From GCA-2401735 sp051252095 (GTDB lineage Bacteria; Pseudomonadota; Gammaproteobacteria; Burkholderiales; Methylophilaceae), in contig JBPOFK010000011.1 in assembly GCA_051252095.1 (NCBI GenBank), forward strand, positions 29,192-93,191: a stretch of DNA of 64,000 nt, given 5' to 3'. The notes under the pieces were generated by a model. That model was not told where the DNA came from, made no database searches, and saw only the letters and a program-made list of their open reading frames with translations. A program made the translations under genes and the position numbers. Shown here piece by piece: positions 53,002 to 62,045 of this stretch (positions are counted from its first letter, which is position 1; every line of letters begins with the position of its first letter).

Positions 53002-53160
53002 CTAGCTATTATATGCTGATATTTATCAGCAACAAACCAAGGATTGTGATGCCACTTCAAAAAAATATTTTCAACCTAAAAAATAATAGCTTCTATCAAT
53101 CAGCATGTGACCTGCTCTAATTAACGATATAATCTTACTGAATAATTTTGCATACAAAAC

Positions 53161-53598
53161 ATGCCAAAACTCAGCTTATCAATTCAATTTGCCACAGAGC
53201 ATAACAACCTCCCTACCCGAAACCAGTTGCGTAAATGGGTAAAAGCCTCAATACGTGTTGATACTGAAGCTACTATCCGTATTGTGGATGAACCAGAAGC
53301 ACAGCAATTAAACAAAACATACCGTGGTAAAGATTATGCAACCAATGTGCTCACTTTCCCTATCACTGAGGAACCAGAGTTAATGGGGGACATTATCATT
53401 TGCGCACCAGTTGTCATCAAGGAAGCAAGTGAGCAAAAAAAATCTATAGAGGCTCACTTTGCACATCTAACAGTACATGGCACACTGCACCTGCATGGCT
53501 ATGACCATCTAACTGAAGCGCAAGCGGAATTAATGGAATCGATTGAGGTGACAACTCTACTAAATTTAGGGTATCCTAATCCCTATCTTATTACATAG
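53161..53598 (+). CDS. ybeY: Endoribonuclease YbeY
   Basis: Metal-dependent RNase for 16S rRNA 3'-end maturation and ribosome quality control. The 145-residue protein has the three metal-binding histidines in HGTLHLHGYDH (residues about 110-120) and the upstream Arg in KTYRGKDYATNVLTFP. It is 11 bp upstream of corC, as usual. Confidence 0.95.
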   Translation: MPKLSLSIQFATEHNNLPTRNQLRKWVKASIRVDTEATIRIVDEPEAQQLNKTYRGKDYATNVLTFPITEEPELMGDIIICAPVVIKEASEQKKSIEAHFAHLTVHGTLHLHGYDHLTEAQAELMESIEVTTLLNLGYPNPYLIT

Positions 53599-53609
53599 GG
53601 TGCCAATGC

Positions 53610-54458
53610 ATGGCTTCCGACTCGGAAAAACCAAGTTTACTAGAACGACTTAGCCACCTATTACTGCGTGAACCTGAAGACCGCGAACAGCTGGTCGAAC
53701 TATTACATAGTGCATACGAAAACCACTTAATGGACAGTGACTCACTGGCCATGATTGAGGGCGTCTTGCAAGTCAGTGAAATGCAAGTGCGAGACATTAT
53801 GATCCCACGATCACAAATGGATGTTATTGATATTACTGACCCCCCAGAAACATTTATTCCTTCAGTGATTGAAACTGCACATAGCCGCTTTCCAGTGATC
53901 GAAGATGATAAAAATGATGTGATTGGCATTTTGCTTGCCAAAGATCTACTCCGTTATTATGCAGGAGAAGACTTTGAAGTTCGTGATATGCTCAGACCAG
54001 CCGTTTTTATTCCAATGTCAAAACGACTCAATGTGCTACTTAAAGAATTCCGCAGCACACGTAATCACATAGCCATTGTCGTGGATGAGTATGGTGGTGT
54101 TGCTGGCATGGTTACCATTGAAGACGTGTTAGAACAAATTGTTGGTGACATTGAAGATGAGTATGACTACGACGAAGATGAAGACAATATCATTAAAAAT
54201 GCAGATGGCAGCTACCGTGTAAAAGCACTCACTGAGATTGATGATTTTAACGAAATTGTCGGCACTCAATTCAGTAATGAAGAATTCTCGACCATCGGTG
54301 GTTTAATTGTCAATAAATTTGGACACTTACCCAAACGTGGCGATCACATCACCATCGAAAACCTCAACATTAAAGTAGTCCGTGCTGATAGCAGACGGCT
54401 ACATTCTATTGCGATTGAGGTATTAACCGCCAATTATTTACCCGAAGCTTTAGAATAA
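53610..54458 (+). CDS. corC: CorC/YbeX CBS-domain protein
   Basis: A 282-residue cytosolic protein with a pair of CBS domains (about 65-185, including VRDIMIPRSQMDVID and VVDEYGGVAGMVTIEDVLEQIVGDIEDEY) and a C-terminal CorC_HlyC domain (about 195-278). It lacks the DUF21 membrane part of related HlyC proteins. Implicated in magnesium/cobalt efflux with CorA and in rRNA metabolism alongside YbeY. The acidic stretch after the CBS pair is common in this family. Confidence 0.95.
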   Translation: MASDSEKPSLLERLSHLLLREPEDREQLVELLHSAYENHLMDSDSLAMIEGVLQVSEMQVRDIMIPRSQMDVIDITDPPETFIPSVIETAHSRFPVIEDDKNDVIGILLAKDLLRYYAGEDFEVRDMLRPAVFIPMSKRLNVLLKEFRSTRNHIAIVVDEYGGVAGMVTIEDVLEQIVGDIEDEYDYDEDEDNIIKNADGSYRVKALTEIDDFNEIVGTQFSNEEFSTIGGLIVNKFGHLPKRGDHITIENLNIKVVRADSRRLHSIAIEVLTANYLPEALE

Positions 54459-54523
54459 CGCTGGTCATTCTGAACTATATTTGAATATGACAATCTCTCT
54501 AATAATCTTAAAGAGGAATTGAT

Positions 54524-54958
54524 ATGAAAACCCTAATCTCCGTGCTAACGATTGCTGTCTTTACTGCTGGCTGCTCAACAGTTAACACATCGGCAACAAA
54601 ACCAGACACCGCAGTGCAAACCAAAAAAGAATCTAGCATTGCAAACAAACTGCCTACTGATGAAAAAGCATTTGTAGCTGCCATCAAAGAGTTTGATAAA
54701 AAAGCAATCGTTGAAAACTTAGGTGAGCCAGCTAAAGCAGAAGATGTCAGAGTAAAAGGTACAGATAAAATCGTTGCTTCAATTTGGGAATACCACTACA
54801 TCAATACTGGTGAAAATGGCGAATACTTTCCAATTACTGAACTAGACTTTATTGATGATAAGGTTGTGCAAGTCGTTTTCATCAACCAAGCCGAAAAAAA
54901 TGATACGGAAAAAGATGGCCAGGTGTATGAGTTCCCAGAAAATAGACCGGAGAATTAA
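54524..54958 (+). CDS. Putative lipoprotein
   Basis: A 144-residue protein with a lipoprotein signal (FTAGC at the lipobox, Cys about 17). The mature part is polar, with the segment ENLGEPAKAEDVRVKG that resembles the start of the BamE/SmpA-like fold, but this is weak. A good AAAGAGG site precedes the ATG. It is followed by a strong terminator. Function is not assigned. Confidence 0.75.
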   Translation: MKTLISVLTIAVFTAGCSTVNTSATKPDTAVQTKKESSIANKLPTDEKAFVAAIKEFDKKAIVENLGEPAKAEDVRVKGTDKIVASIWEYHYINTGENGEYFPITELDFIDDKVVQVVFINQAEKNDTEKDGQVYEFPENRPEN

Positions 54959-54974
54959 TACTGGTACATACCTT

Positions 54975-55003
54975 AAAAAGGGCGATTGAATCGCCCTTTT
55001 TTA
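54975..55003 (+). terminator. Bidirectional terminator between the lipoprotein gene and mscL
   Basis: GGGCGAT (54980-54986) / ATCGCCC (54990-54996), preceded by AAAAA and followed by TTTTTT, so it can act on both the rightward lipoprotein transcript and the leftward mscL transcript. Confidence 0.85.
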
Positions 55004-55020
55004 TTCTTACTTCAGCGTTT

Positions 55021-55431
55021 TTATTTTTTTAGCGAATCACGAATTTCACGCAACAATACGATATCTTCTGCTGGGCCAGCTGGTGCTGCTGGTTCTGGTG
55101 GGTTTAATCTATTTACCATTTTGACCATTTGGAAAATAATAAATGCCAAAATAATAAAATTTAATGCAGTCGTAATAAAGTTACCGTAAGCCAACACCGC
55201 ACCTGCTTTTTGTGCCTCGGCTAGCGCCATGCCCGTTTCTTGTCCATTGAGCGGAATGTATAGATTACTGAAATCCAGACCACCAAATAACTTACCAACG
55301 ATAGGCATAATAATATCTTTGACTAATGAATCAACGATTTTGCCAAATGCACCACCGATGATGACACCGACGGCCAAATCCATGACACTTCCTTTGCTAA
55401 TAAAGGCTTTAAACTCTGACACCATACTCAT
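55021..55431 (-). CDS. mscL: Large-conductance mechanosensitive channel MscL
   Basis: A 136-residue inner-membrane channel that opens on hypo-osmotic shock. It has the amphipathic N-terminus (SEFKAFISKG), the pore-lining TM1 with VMDLAVGVIIGGAFGKIVDS (glycine/valine gate), TM2 with NFITTALNFIILAFIIF, and the cytoplasmic helix EDIVLLREIRDSLKK. The ATG at 55431 follows GGAG. Confidence 0.97.
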   Translation of the reverse strand: MSMVSEFKAFISKGSVMDLAVGVIIGGAFGKIVDSLVKDIIMPIVGKLFGGLDFSNLYIPLNGQETGMALAEAQKAGAVLAYGNFITTALNFIILAFIIFQMVKMVNRLNPPEPAAPAGPAEDIVLLREIRDSLKK

Positions 55432-55609
55432 TACTGTTCTCCAAGAATGTTTTTAATTTGACTTGCGATGAAGGGGTATAGTCCACTTTAGCTTTTTTTT
55501 TGTCAAGCACAGTCTGATTAATCAAGTTGCGATTAACATTTTTTATTATTTCCCAGCTTTAACATATACTGTGCCTTCATCAATACAATCATCTTACTTG
55601 CATCAAAAC

Positions 55610-57091
55610 ATGTTAAAGAGAAACTACCCATATTTAATGGCTTTTATCCTAGGAGCTATTGCCGTACTGGGCTTTGCCCCTTACTATATTTTTCCAGCCA
55701 CCATACTTTCACTTATCGGGATTATCTACCTTTGGGCAAAAGCGCCCTCCCCAGTTGCCTGCTTACAGCTTGGATTTATGTTTGGACTCGGGCTGTATAT
55801 TGTTGGCATTTATTGGATTTATATCAGTTTGCATGACTTTGGCGGGATGCCTTGGTGGTTTGCAGGATTTTGTACTTTTTGTTTATGTGCATTCATGGCA
55901 ACTTTCCCTGCGATGGTTGGCTACCTCAGCAAACGGCTTGGTTTTTTATTACTAAGCGCGCCAGTACTATGGGGACTCTCTGATTGGGTTCGAAGCTGGA
56001 TTTTCACCGGATTCCCATGGCTGACGATAGGTTACAGTCAAACACCACATAGTCCGTATGCAGGTTATATTCCAATTGTCGGCATCTATGGCGTTTCTGT
56101 GTTGACAGTACTCGCCTCTGCTTGCATTGCCATTTGGGTAGCTAACAGAAAAACAGTTAGTCTCACTTGGCGGCGTAAAGCGATTATCGCAGTTACGACT
56201 TTAACTGCGCTAGGAATGGTACTAAAAACGTTAGAGTGGAGCAGCCCATTTGGTCAGCCTTTTAGTGTCAGTTTGATACAAGGTAATATCGCACAAGATA
56301 TTAAATGGTCACCTGATGCGACTGACAGTACGATGCAACAATACGTCGAAATGACGCAAGCAAGCCAATCTCAACTCATTGTACTTCCTGAAACAGCACT
56401 ACCTGTGATAGCCAGCCAATTAGACCCAAATGTAAAAGATGCACTGACTGAGCATGCAATGCAGAACAATGGCAATTTGGTTGTTGGCATGGTGGAATAC
56501 AACCCCGAAACACAAGCGTATTTTAATAGTGCAATCAGCTTAGGGCGTGACACTACTCAAGTCTATAGCAAAAATCACCTTGTCCCATTTGGCGAATTTA
56601 TCCCTTTAAAAAACCTATTAGGATGGATTTATCGCGATTGGCTTAATATTCCATTGAGTGATTTATCTAGGGGTGGCAAAAATCAGAGGCCAATGAAACT
56701 GAATGGTCAACATGTGGCAATTAATATTTGCTATGAAGATGTGTTTGGTGAAGAAATCATTCGCCAATTACCAGAAGCAACAGTATTAGTGAACATCAGC
56801 AACGATGCATGGTATGGCCAATCCTATGCTGCAGATCAGCATATGCAATTCTCACAAGCGCGTGCAATAGAAACAGGTCGCATGATGCTCCGCTCTACCA
56901 ACACAGGTGCAACCGCAGTAATTGACCAACATGGCTATGTTATCGCACATGCACCTCATGACATTAAAACCACCTTAAATGCTAATGCACAAGGTTACAG
57001 TGGCGCAACGCCTTATGTCCGATGGGGCAATTGGCCTTTTATTTTAATTAGCTTTGGATTATTAATTGGCCTAATAGTGAAACGTCGTTAA
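55610..57091 (+). CDS. lnt: Apolipoprotein N-acyltransferase Lnt
   Basis: Transfers the third acyl chain to the N-terminal cysteine of lipoproteins. From the ATG at 55610 it has 493 residues: six or more transmembrane helices in the first half and a periplasmic nitrilase-like domain with the Glu-Lys-Cys triad, Glu in VLPETALP, Lys in YSKNHLVPFGE and Cys in ICYEDVFGE, plus a last helix. An in-frame GTG at 55571 would add 13 residues not typical of Lnt. It belongs to the ybeZ-ybeY-corC-lnt neighbourhood. Confidence 0.95.
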   Translation: MLKRNYPYLMAFILGAIAVLGFAPYYIFPATILSLIGIIYLWAKAPSPVACLQLGFMFGLGLYIVGIYWIYISLHDFGGMPWWFAGFCTFCLCAFMATFPAMVGYLSKRLGFLLLSAPVLWGLSDWVRSWIFTGFPWLTIGYSQTPHSPYAGYIPIVGIYGVSVLTVLASACIAIWVANRKTVSLTWRRKAIIAVTTLTALGMVLKTLEWSSPFGQPFSVSLIQGNIAQDIKWSPDATDSTMQQYVEMTQASQSQLIVLPETALPVIASQLDPNVKDALTEHAMQNNGNLVVGMVEYNPETQAYFNSAISLGRDTTQVYSKNHLVPFGEFIPLKNLLGWIYRDWLNIPLSDLSRGGKNQRPMKLNGQHVAINICYEDVFGEEIIRQLPEATVLVNISNDAWYGQSYAADQHMQFSQARAIETGRMMLRSTNTGATAVIDQHGYVIAHAPHDIKTTLNANAQGYSGATPYVRWGNWPFILISFGLLIGLIVKRR

Positions 57092-57357
57092 GATCCCCAT
57101 AGGAGCCAGTCTCGTTAAATATTTGCTTGTTATAAACTAATTAAAAGTATTGCTGTCTTATTCCCGCAAAGTTAAGCTTTTCTCATTTCTCAATTTGTGA
57201 GTGTTGAAGTTTGGTGAAAAATAACGCATTACTTGATTTGGAATTTCAGTCAATTTATCTAAGTAATAAAATTACACTTATTTAGCATGAATAATTTTGG
57301 TTAATCCCCATTTATGATTGCTTATTTCCTTAGGTTCACGCAATTCATATACCAATA

Positions 57358-58233
57358 ATGAAAATTAAAATATCAGCTACATCTCGATATCTCTGTATTT
57401 TTATATTTTTCTTTTCAATAGCTGGTTGTGGTTTTGTTAAAACCTTCTATAACAATGCGCCTACAGCCTTAGCTTGGTGGTTAGATGATTATTTTGATTT
57501 TACTAACGATCAAAAAGCTATATTAAACCCTGCACTAAATCATATTCATGATTGGCATCGCAATAATCAATTGCCCCAATATATTGCAACGCTTCAAAAG
57601 TTAAAACTTGCTGTTAATGAAGATAATATAAGTTCTAAACAAGCATGCGATCAAATAGAACGCATGAAAATAAGCTTGAATACGCTACAAATGTCCTTTA
57701 TTCCTGTAATCAGCGAAATGGCACCATTAGTTAGCGATGAACAACTAACTTATCTCAGCCTAAAATTGAGCAAGCGAGCAAAGAAATGGAAATCTGAATG
57801 GTGGCAAGAAACGGCAAAAGCACAAATGGAAGCGCGATTAGAAAAAACAGAGGAATACGCTGAGAAAGTATATGGCAACATAAGCGCAGAGCAACGCACG
57901 CTTATTAAACAAAAGCTATTGAGCACTCCTACGCAACCACAGCTTATTTATACTGAAATACTAAGACGAAATGATGATGTCTTAAAAAGTATCCATGAGC
58001 TACGAAATGCCGAGATGACAGATAGTCAAAAGTACGAACTGATCAAATCAAGGCTTGGTCGATTACAATACAGTCCTAACGAAGAGTATCAGCGCCATGC
58101 CAATCTCATTACCCAGCGCACCTGTGAAATGATTGCAGATTTACATGAAAGCACCAATCAGTCGCAAAAACAGCATGCTGTCGCTTGGGTTGATAGCTTG
58201 CTGAGCCAACTCTCAAACTCTGTTTCGCACTGA
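57358..58233 (+). CDS. DUF6279 lipoprotein
   Basis: A 291-residue lipoprotein with signal sequence ending SIAGC (Cys about 24). The mature part is all-helical and starts FVKTFYNNAPTALAWWLDDYFDFT, a conserved opening in DUF6279 proteins, followed by long amphipathic helices. Function is unknown; it is likely anchored in the outer membrane. It has no obvious operon partner. Confidence 0.82.
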   Translation: MKIKISATSRYLCIFIFFFSIAGCGFVKTFYNNAPTALAWWLDDYFDFTNDQKAILNPALNHIHDWHRNNQLPQYIATLQKLKLAVNEDNISSKQACDQIERMKISLNTLQMSFIPVISEMAPLVSDEQLTYLSLKLSKRAKKWKSEWWQETAKAQMEARLEKTEEYAEKVYGNISAEQRTLIKQKLLSTPTQPQLIYTEILRRNDDVLKSIHELRNAEMTDSQKYELIKSRLGRLQYSPNEEYQRHANLITQRTCEMIADLHESTNQSQKQHAVAWVDSLLSQLSNSVSH

Positions 58234-58589
58234 CAAAAAACTAGTTCAAAAATTGGATTGCGATTTTACCTTTAAAAATAGATGTAACAACCTAACTTTT
58301 AACTGCAGCTTTGTCCCACAAAATGCCTAGGTCTTATGAACCCCAAAATGCTGAAGTCATATGAATCCCCAAAGTCACCGTTCAGAATGCCATTTTTAAT
58401 GGTCGAATTAGCTCAGTTAATCGCTGTCACGGTGGCGTTATAACTAATTGATATTATTGTTTATTTTTCTGGTTTTCACCTGTAAAAATTACTATTTTTT
58501 TAATTATTAAGGTTCGCCATCACTCGTTAAGTCTCATTATAGCGAGAAAATTCTGTCACACTTATAGCTTACAAACGGTGTAGTTGGAT
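58234..58589 (+). other. Non-coding stretch with a short near-repeat
   Basis: No gene is recognisable. A near-repeat GTCTTATGAACCCCAAAA (58331-58348) and GTCATATGAATCCCCAAA (58356-58373) lies 25 bp apart, resembling the multiple terminal repeats of some insertion sequences. No transposase is nearby, so it would be at most a trace of an IS end. Confidence 0.35.
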
Positions 58590-58745
58590 CTACTTAGGTA
58601 ATATCTTCCAGCATATAACCCCGATAGGGGTGACCAATAATAGCCATGACGCCCAATCGAATGTGTTGTCACCAATCAAAGCGGATATTAAGCCTATTAA
58701 AGTTAGCAACGCAAGAATGATTGGTATTTTAAATGCTCGCTTCAT
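58590..58745 (-). CDS. 51-aa two-helix membrane protein of the iron locus
   Basis: ATG at 58745 encodes a protein with two hydrophobic helices (KIPIILALLTLIGLISALIG and WASWLLLVTPIGVICW) separated by an aspartate-containing loop, and a stop at 58590-58592. It lies 9 bp after the PepSY gene on the same strand. Small two-helix proteins of this kind commonly end PepSY/TonB-receptor operons; their role is unknown. Confidence 0.7.
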   Translation of the reverse strand: MKRAFKIPIILALLTLIGLISALIGDNTFDWASWLLLVTPIGVICWKILPK

Positions 58746-58754
58746 CAAGACCTC

Positions 58755-59855
58755 TCATAATGTTCTTATGTGATTCTGATTTTTCCAGCGCTTCATCCAA
58801 AGATAAACACCACTGATTAGAATGATAATAGTAATCACATCAAAAATAGCCCATATTATTTTTAATGGCAGACCACCGTAATCGCCAAAGTGTAATGGTT
58901 GTGAGATAAACATTGTACTGACATACCAAGGCATGGCGCGCATAACGGTTAGTTCGCCTGTTTTGGCATCAATTAAAGCTGGGGTTAGTAATCGCGAGGT
59001 TAGAGGTGTTTTGCCTTGCATGAATATGGCATAGTGGTGCTTGCTAGAGAATGGTGTGCCGGGATATGCGATAATGAAGGGTTCCATATCCGGAGCAGCT
59101 GATTGTGCAACGGTGAGTGCTCCAGCAGCCGAGGTGAACTCTGTTACTAAAGGCAGGTTTTGATAGGGTGCTGTCATTTCGGCAAGTTGGCCTGACTGCC
59201 ACAAGCTTGCAATTGGCGTTGATAACGTATTAATGACACCAGTAAGACAGACAACTAACGCCCAAGCAACCGTTGCAATGCCAAATAGATTATGTAAATC
59301 TAACCATTTCAATTTTGAAGTGCTTTTAGTTCTTACTTCACCAAATTCTAGCTTGCGCATAAAAGGTGCATAAAGCAAAACGCCTGAAATAAGCGAAACT
59401 AAGAAAAAAAATCCCATGCTGCCGAGGAATAAAGCACCATTTAGTCCTAGTATTAAGTTTCTATGTAACTCTAATAGAAACCACATCACACCGTCAGTTA
59501 CAGGTGGCATATCGACTTTTTTTGCTGTGTGTGTGTTGTAGTACGAATACTCTGTTTGGCTGGGGTCTGCATTAGTTGCTGGCCCAGTTGCTATGTTGGC
59601 GATAGCTGTCTGCCCATCATTAAATGCAATGTATTGAATGACTTTGTTGGGATGGTCCGCAAGCGCTGCTTCAATCGTCGCGTCAATATCTTGCGGCAGC
59701 TCCAAATTGGTTGCTGTGGGGTGGCTGTCAGTTAAGCTTTCAATTTCTTCATGAAAGATAAGAGGTAGCCCAGTCAAGCATAATATAAGTAGGGAAATCG
59801 TGCAGATTAAACTACTCCACCGATGAATGCTGTCCCAAGTTTGCAGTCTAAACAT
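58755..59855 (-). CDS. PepSY-associated transmembrane protein (siderophore utilisation)
   Basis: A 366-residue inner-membrane protein of the PepSY_TM family. A first helix carries the motif IHRWSSLICTISLLILCLTG, then come a periplasmic PepSY-like domain, TM segments at about 135-160 and 190-215 with the conserved LHNLFGI histidine motif, and a last helix at about 330-352. Homologues act as ferric-siderophore reductases or uptake accessories next to TonB receptors, as here. It follows the receptor by 35 bp. Confidence 0.88.
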   Translation of the reverse strand: MFRLQTWDSIHRWSSLICTISLLILCLTGLPLIFHEEIESLTDSHPTATNLELPQDIDATIEAALADHPNKVIQYIAFNDGQTAIANIATGPATNADPSQTEYSYYNTHTAKKVDMPPVTDGVMWFLLELHRNLILGLNGALFLGSMGFFFLVSLISGVLLYAPFMRKLEFGEVRTKSTSKLKWLDLHNLFGIATVAWALVVCLTGVINTLSTPIASLWQSGQLAEMTAPYQNLPLVTEFTSAAGALTVAQSAAPDMEPFIIAYPGTPFSSKHHYAIFMQGKTPLTSRLLTPALIDAKTGELTVMRAMPWYVSTMFISQPLHFGDYGGLPLKIIWAIFDVITIIILISGVYLWMKRWKNQNHIRTL

Positions 59856-59890
59856 TAGCTTTGGTATTCATTTTTGGCTTCCTTTAACCA

Positions 59891-61927
59891 TTAGAATGAA
59901 GTTTGGAAACCAACCATAACTGTGCGAGGTTGCTGTAACACAGCTCTGTCATTCGCTGCCATCACACCTTCATAGCTTGCCACTGCTTTTTCGGAATCAA
60001 ACAGGTTGCGTGCATTCGCAAAAATGCGGTAGTTTTTGAAGTCATAAGCTAGTTGTGCATTGGCTACAAAATAGCCGTCTGTTTTACTACCAGCATTATT
60101 AATAACATTAGTGTAGTAAGCGCTAGTATATTGACCACTGAATCCTGCGCTCCAGCCGTTTTTAGCCCATGTGACACCTGCGGTAGCAGTTAAGTCTGGC
60201 GCTGTGAGCAACTCGTTACCCTCTATCTCTGAGCCTTTATATTTGGTGATTTTTGTATGTAGTAAACCGAGACTGCCATACACATCAAATGCACTATTGA
60301 TTTGATAAGTGATACCTAATTCCGCACCATAGGTTTCTACTGCATCTGCATTACGTGTTTCAAATGCTTCGTCTGTAAAATCGGTCGGCGTTAAGTCAAA
60401 TGGTAGTTGCATATCGGTGTAACGCGAATAAAAGATATTTTGCGTTGTTTTAATACGACCGCCAGCAAAGGTTTGGCGTCCAAATAGTTCGTAATTCCAT
60501 ACATACTCTGGATCATAAGTATGGCTAACAAAAGGAGGTGCGATGACAATGCCTTCACCACCGGCACTGTAGCCACGTGACGCAATAAATCCAAATGTCA
60601 TATGGCTTTGAGGGTACCAAGTTAATCCAAGTTTTGGCAGTAACGCATGATAGGTTTTATCTTGTTTTACGGATAATAGTGTGGTTGCACTGCTTTCTCT
60701 ATTGCGTTTTTCCTGCTCGTAGCGTAGACCTAAAGATAAATCAAAAGATGAATTGAGCGGAATAACAGTTTCTGTATAAATAGCGGCGGTGTCCGTTTTA
60801 TCTTTATAGTTTTGTCCGCCAGCAACCTCAATAAAATCATCTTGACGTGCATTGAAAAAATAGAGCCCCGCAATTGCACTTAACCCATCGGAGTTTTCAT
60901 AACGTATGCTTGGTTCAAATACATATTCGTCCGTTTCTGATAATACGTTTGTGGTGCCAGGTTGTGCATTACGCACAAACTCAATGTCGCTGTAGGACGC
61001 GGTCATCGCCAAGGAAAGAGTGTCGCTTAATTTAGTATCAAACTTTGCAATATAACTATCTGTTTCAGTTTCATGAGTCGGTTGAAATGGAAAGTTTGAA
61101 GTTCGATCGCTAAATGGTTTAATCACAATTTCACTATTAGGTTCTTTGTGCATGGCATGATTGGCAGTTAATAGTAAAGTGGTGTCTGGCGTTGGTTTAA
61201 ATAAAATTTTCCCCCTAATAGCTAATGACTCTTTATCTTCTGGGTGTGATACACCTTGATAAGCCATATAGTCTACTGGAGAAACGCTTTCGTACCAGTC
61301 AGCAGCAACACGAATAGACAGCATATCATTGAGCGGAATGTTAACCATGCCAGATCCACGGCGTTGATCGAGATTGCCAGTCGCCAACTGTAAAGCTGCT
61401 TCATTTTTAAATGAAGGGTCTTTGGTTTTAACAATCATTGTTCCTGCAATGGAGTTTCTGCCTGTTAGCGTGCTTTGAGGGCCACGTAATAGTTCAATCC
61501 GATCTATATCCCATATACCAAAATCGCCATAAGCAATTTCATTAAAGCTAGCAGGACGACCATCAATTTGCCAGTTCAACCGTGGACGGCTACCAGCGAA
61601 AAAGGCAATGGCATTTTCAGCAGGGCCTGTGCCATCAACTCCTCTAATTGTCGGCGCTTTGCCTGTGCCTGTTACTACAGTGACATTCGTTGTGCGCTCG
61701 AGCACATCTCTCACTGTTGTAAGTCCAGGACGTTTTTTTAATGTTTCTTCATCCAGCACTTCAACGCTAATGCCTGTTTTAGAAAGAGGACGGTCAATCA
61801 GCTCTCCTGTTACCATTACTTCTTCGAGTTCTATTGGTGTTGATTCAGCAGCACTCAAGGTTGGTATTGCTAATATTGTGAATAAGCTACTGATAAGGAC
61901 ATTAATTTTTTTACGGTTTAATTGCAT
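59891..61927 (-). CDS. TonB-dependent siderophore-type receptor
   Basis: From the ATG at 61927, preceded by GGGAAGAAA, the receptor has 678 residues. It has a signal peptide ending TLSAAES, a plug domain with the TonB-box-like LEEVMVTGE near the mature N-terminus and the IELLRGPQSTLTGRNS motif, and a barrel ending TVMVGFQTSF. The longer frame from 62017 is rejected: it runs over the Fur box and adds a non-signal stretch. The divergent AraC gene, PepSY partner and Fur box indicate iron-siderophore uptake. Confidence 0.93.
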   Translation of the reverse strand: MQLNRKKINVLISSLFTILAIPTLSAAESTPIELEEVMVTGELIDRPLSKTGISVEVLDEETLKKRPGLTTVRDVLERTTNVTVVTGTGKAPTIRGVDGTGPAENAIAFFAGSRPRLNWQIDGRPASFNEIAYGDFGIWDIDRIELLRGPQSTLTGRNSIAGTMIVKTKDPSFKNEAALQLATGNLDQRRGSGMVNIPLNDMLSIRVAADWYESVSPVDYMAYQGVSHPEDKESLAIRGKILFKPTPDTTLLLTANHAMHKEPNSEIVIKPFSDRTSNFPFQPTHETETDSYIAKFDTKLSDTLSLAMTASYSDIEFVRNAQPGTTNVLSETDEYVFEPSIRYENSDGLSAIAGLYFFNARQDDFIEVAGGQNYKDKTDTAAIYTETVIPLNSSFDLSLGLRYEQEKRNRESSATTLLSVKQDKTYHALLPKLGLTWYPQSHMTFGFIASRGYSAGGEGIVIAPPFVSHTYDPEYVWNYELFGRQTFAGGRIKTTQNIFYSRYTDMQLPFDLTPTDFTDEAFETRNADAVETYGAELGITYQINSAFDVYGSLGLLHTKITKYKGSEIEGNELLTAPDLTATAGVTWAKNGWSAGFSGQYTSAYYTNVINNAGSKTDGYFVANAQLAYDFKNYRIFANARNLFDSEKAVASYEGVMAANDRAVLQQPRTVMVGFQTSF

Positions 61928-61941
61928 TTTCTTCCCTGTTT

Positions 61942-61962
61942 GAATGATATTGATTCTCATTA
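61942..61962. promoter_or_regulatory. Fur box between the TonB receptor and AraC genes
   Basis: GAATGATATTGATTCTCATTA matches the Fur consensus (GATAATGATAATCATTATC) as repeated hexamers with a central dyad. It sits 15 bp upstream of the receptor start, so Fe-Fur would block receptor expression, and it may also affect the divergent AraC gene. Confidence 0.75.
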
Positions 61963-62045
61963 CTAAGATGGGTATTATAGGGTTAACTAATAATGCCGCT
62001 ACTCCAATAGTGTGCATTTAATCCAATCTTGGCGGAAAGTGTGTG

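Noticed and set aside
58401..58440. String GAATTAGCTCAGTTAATCG resembling the tRNA D-arm
   Set aside because: No acceptor, anticodon or T-arm can be drawn around it.
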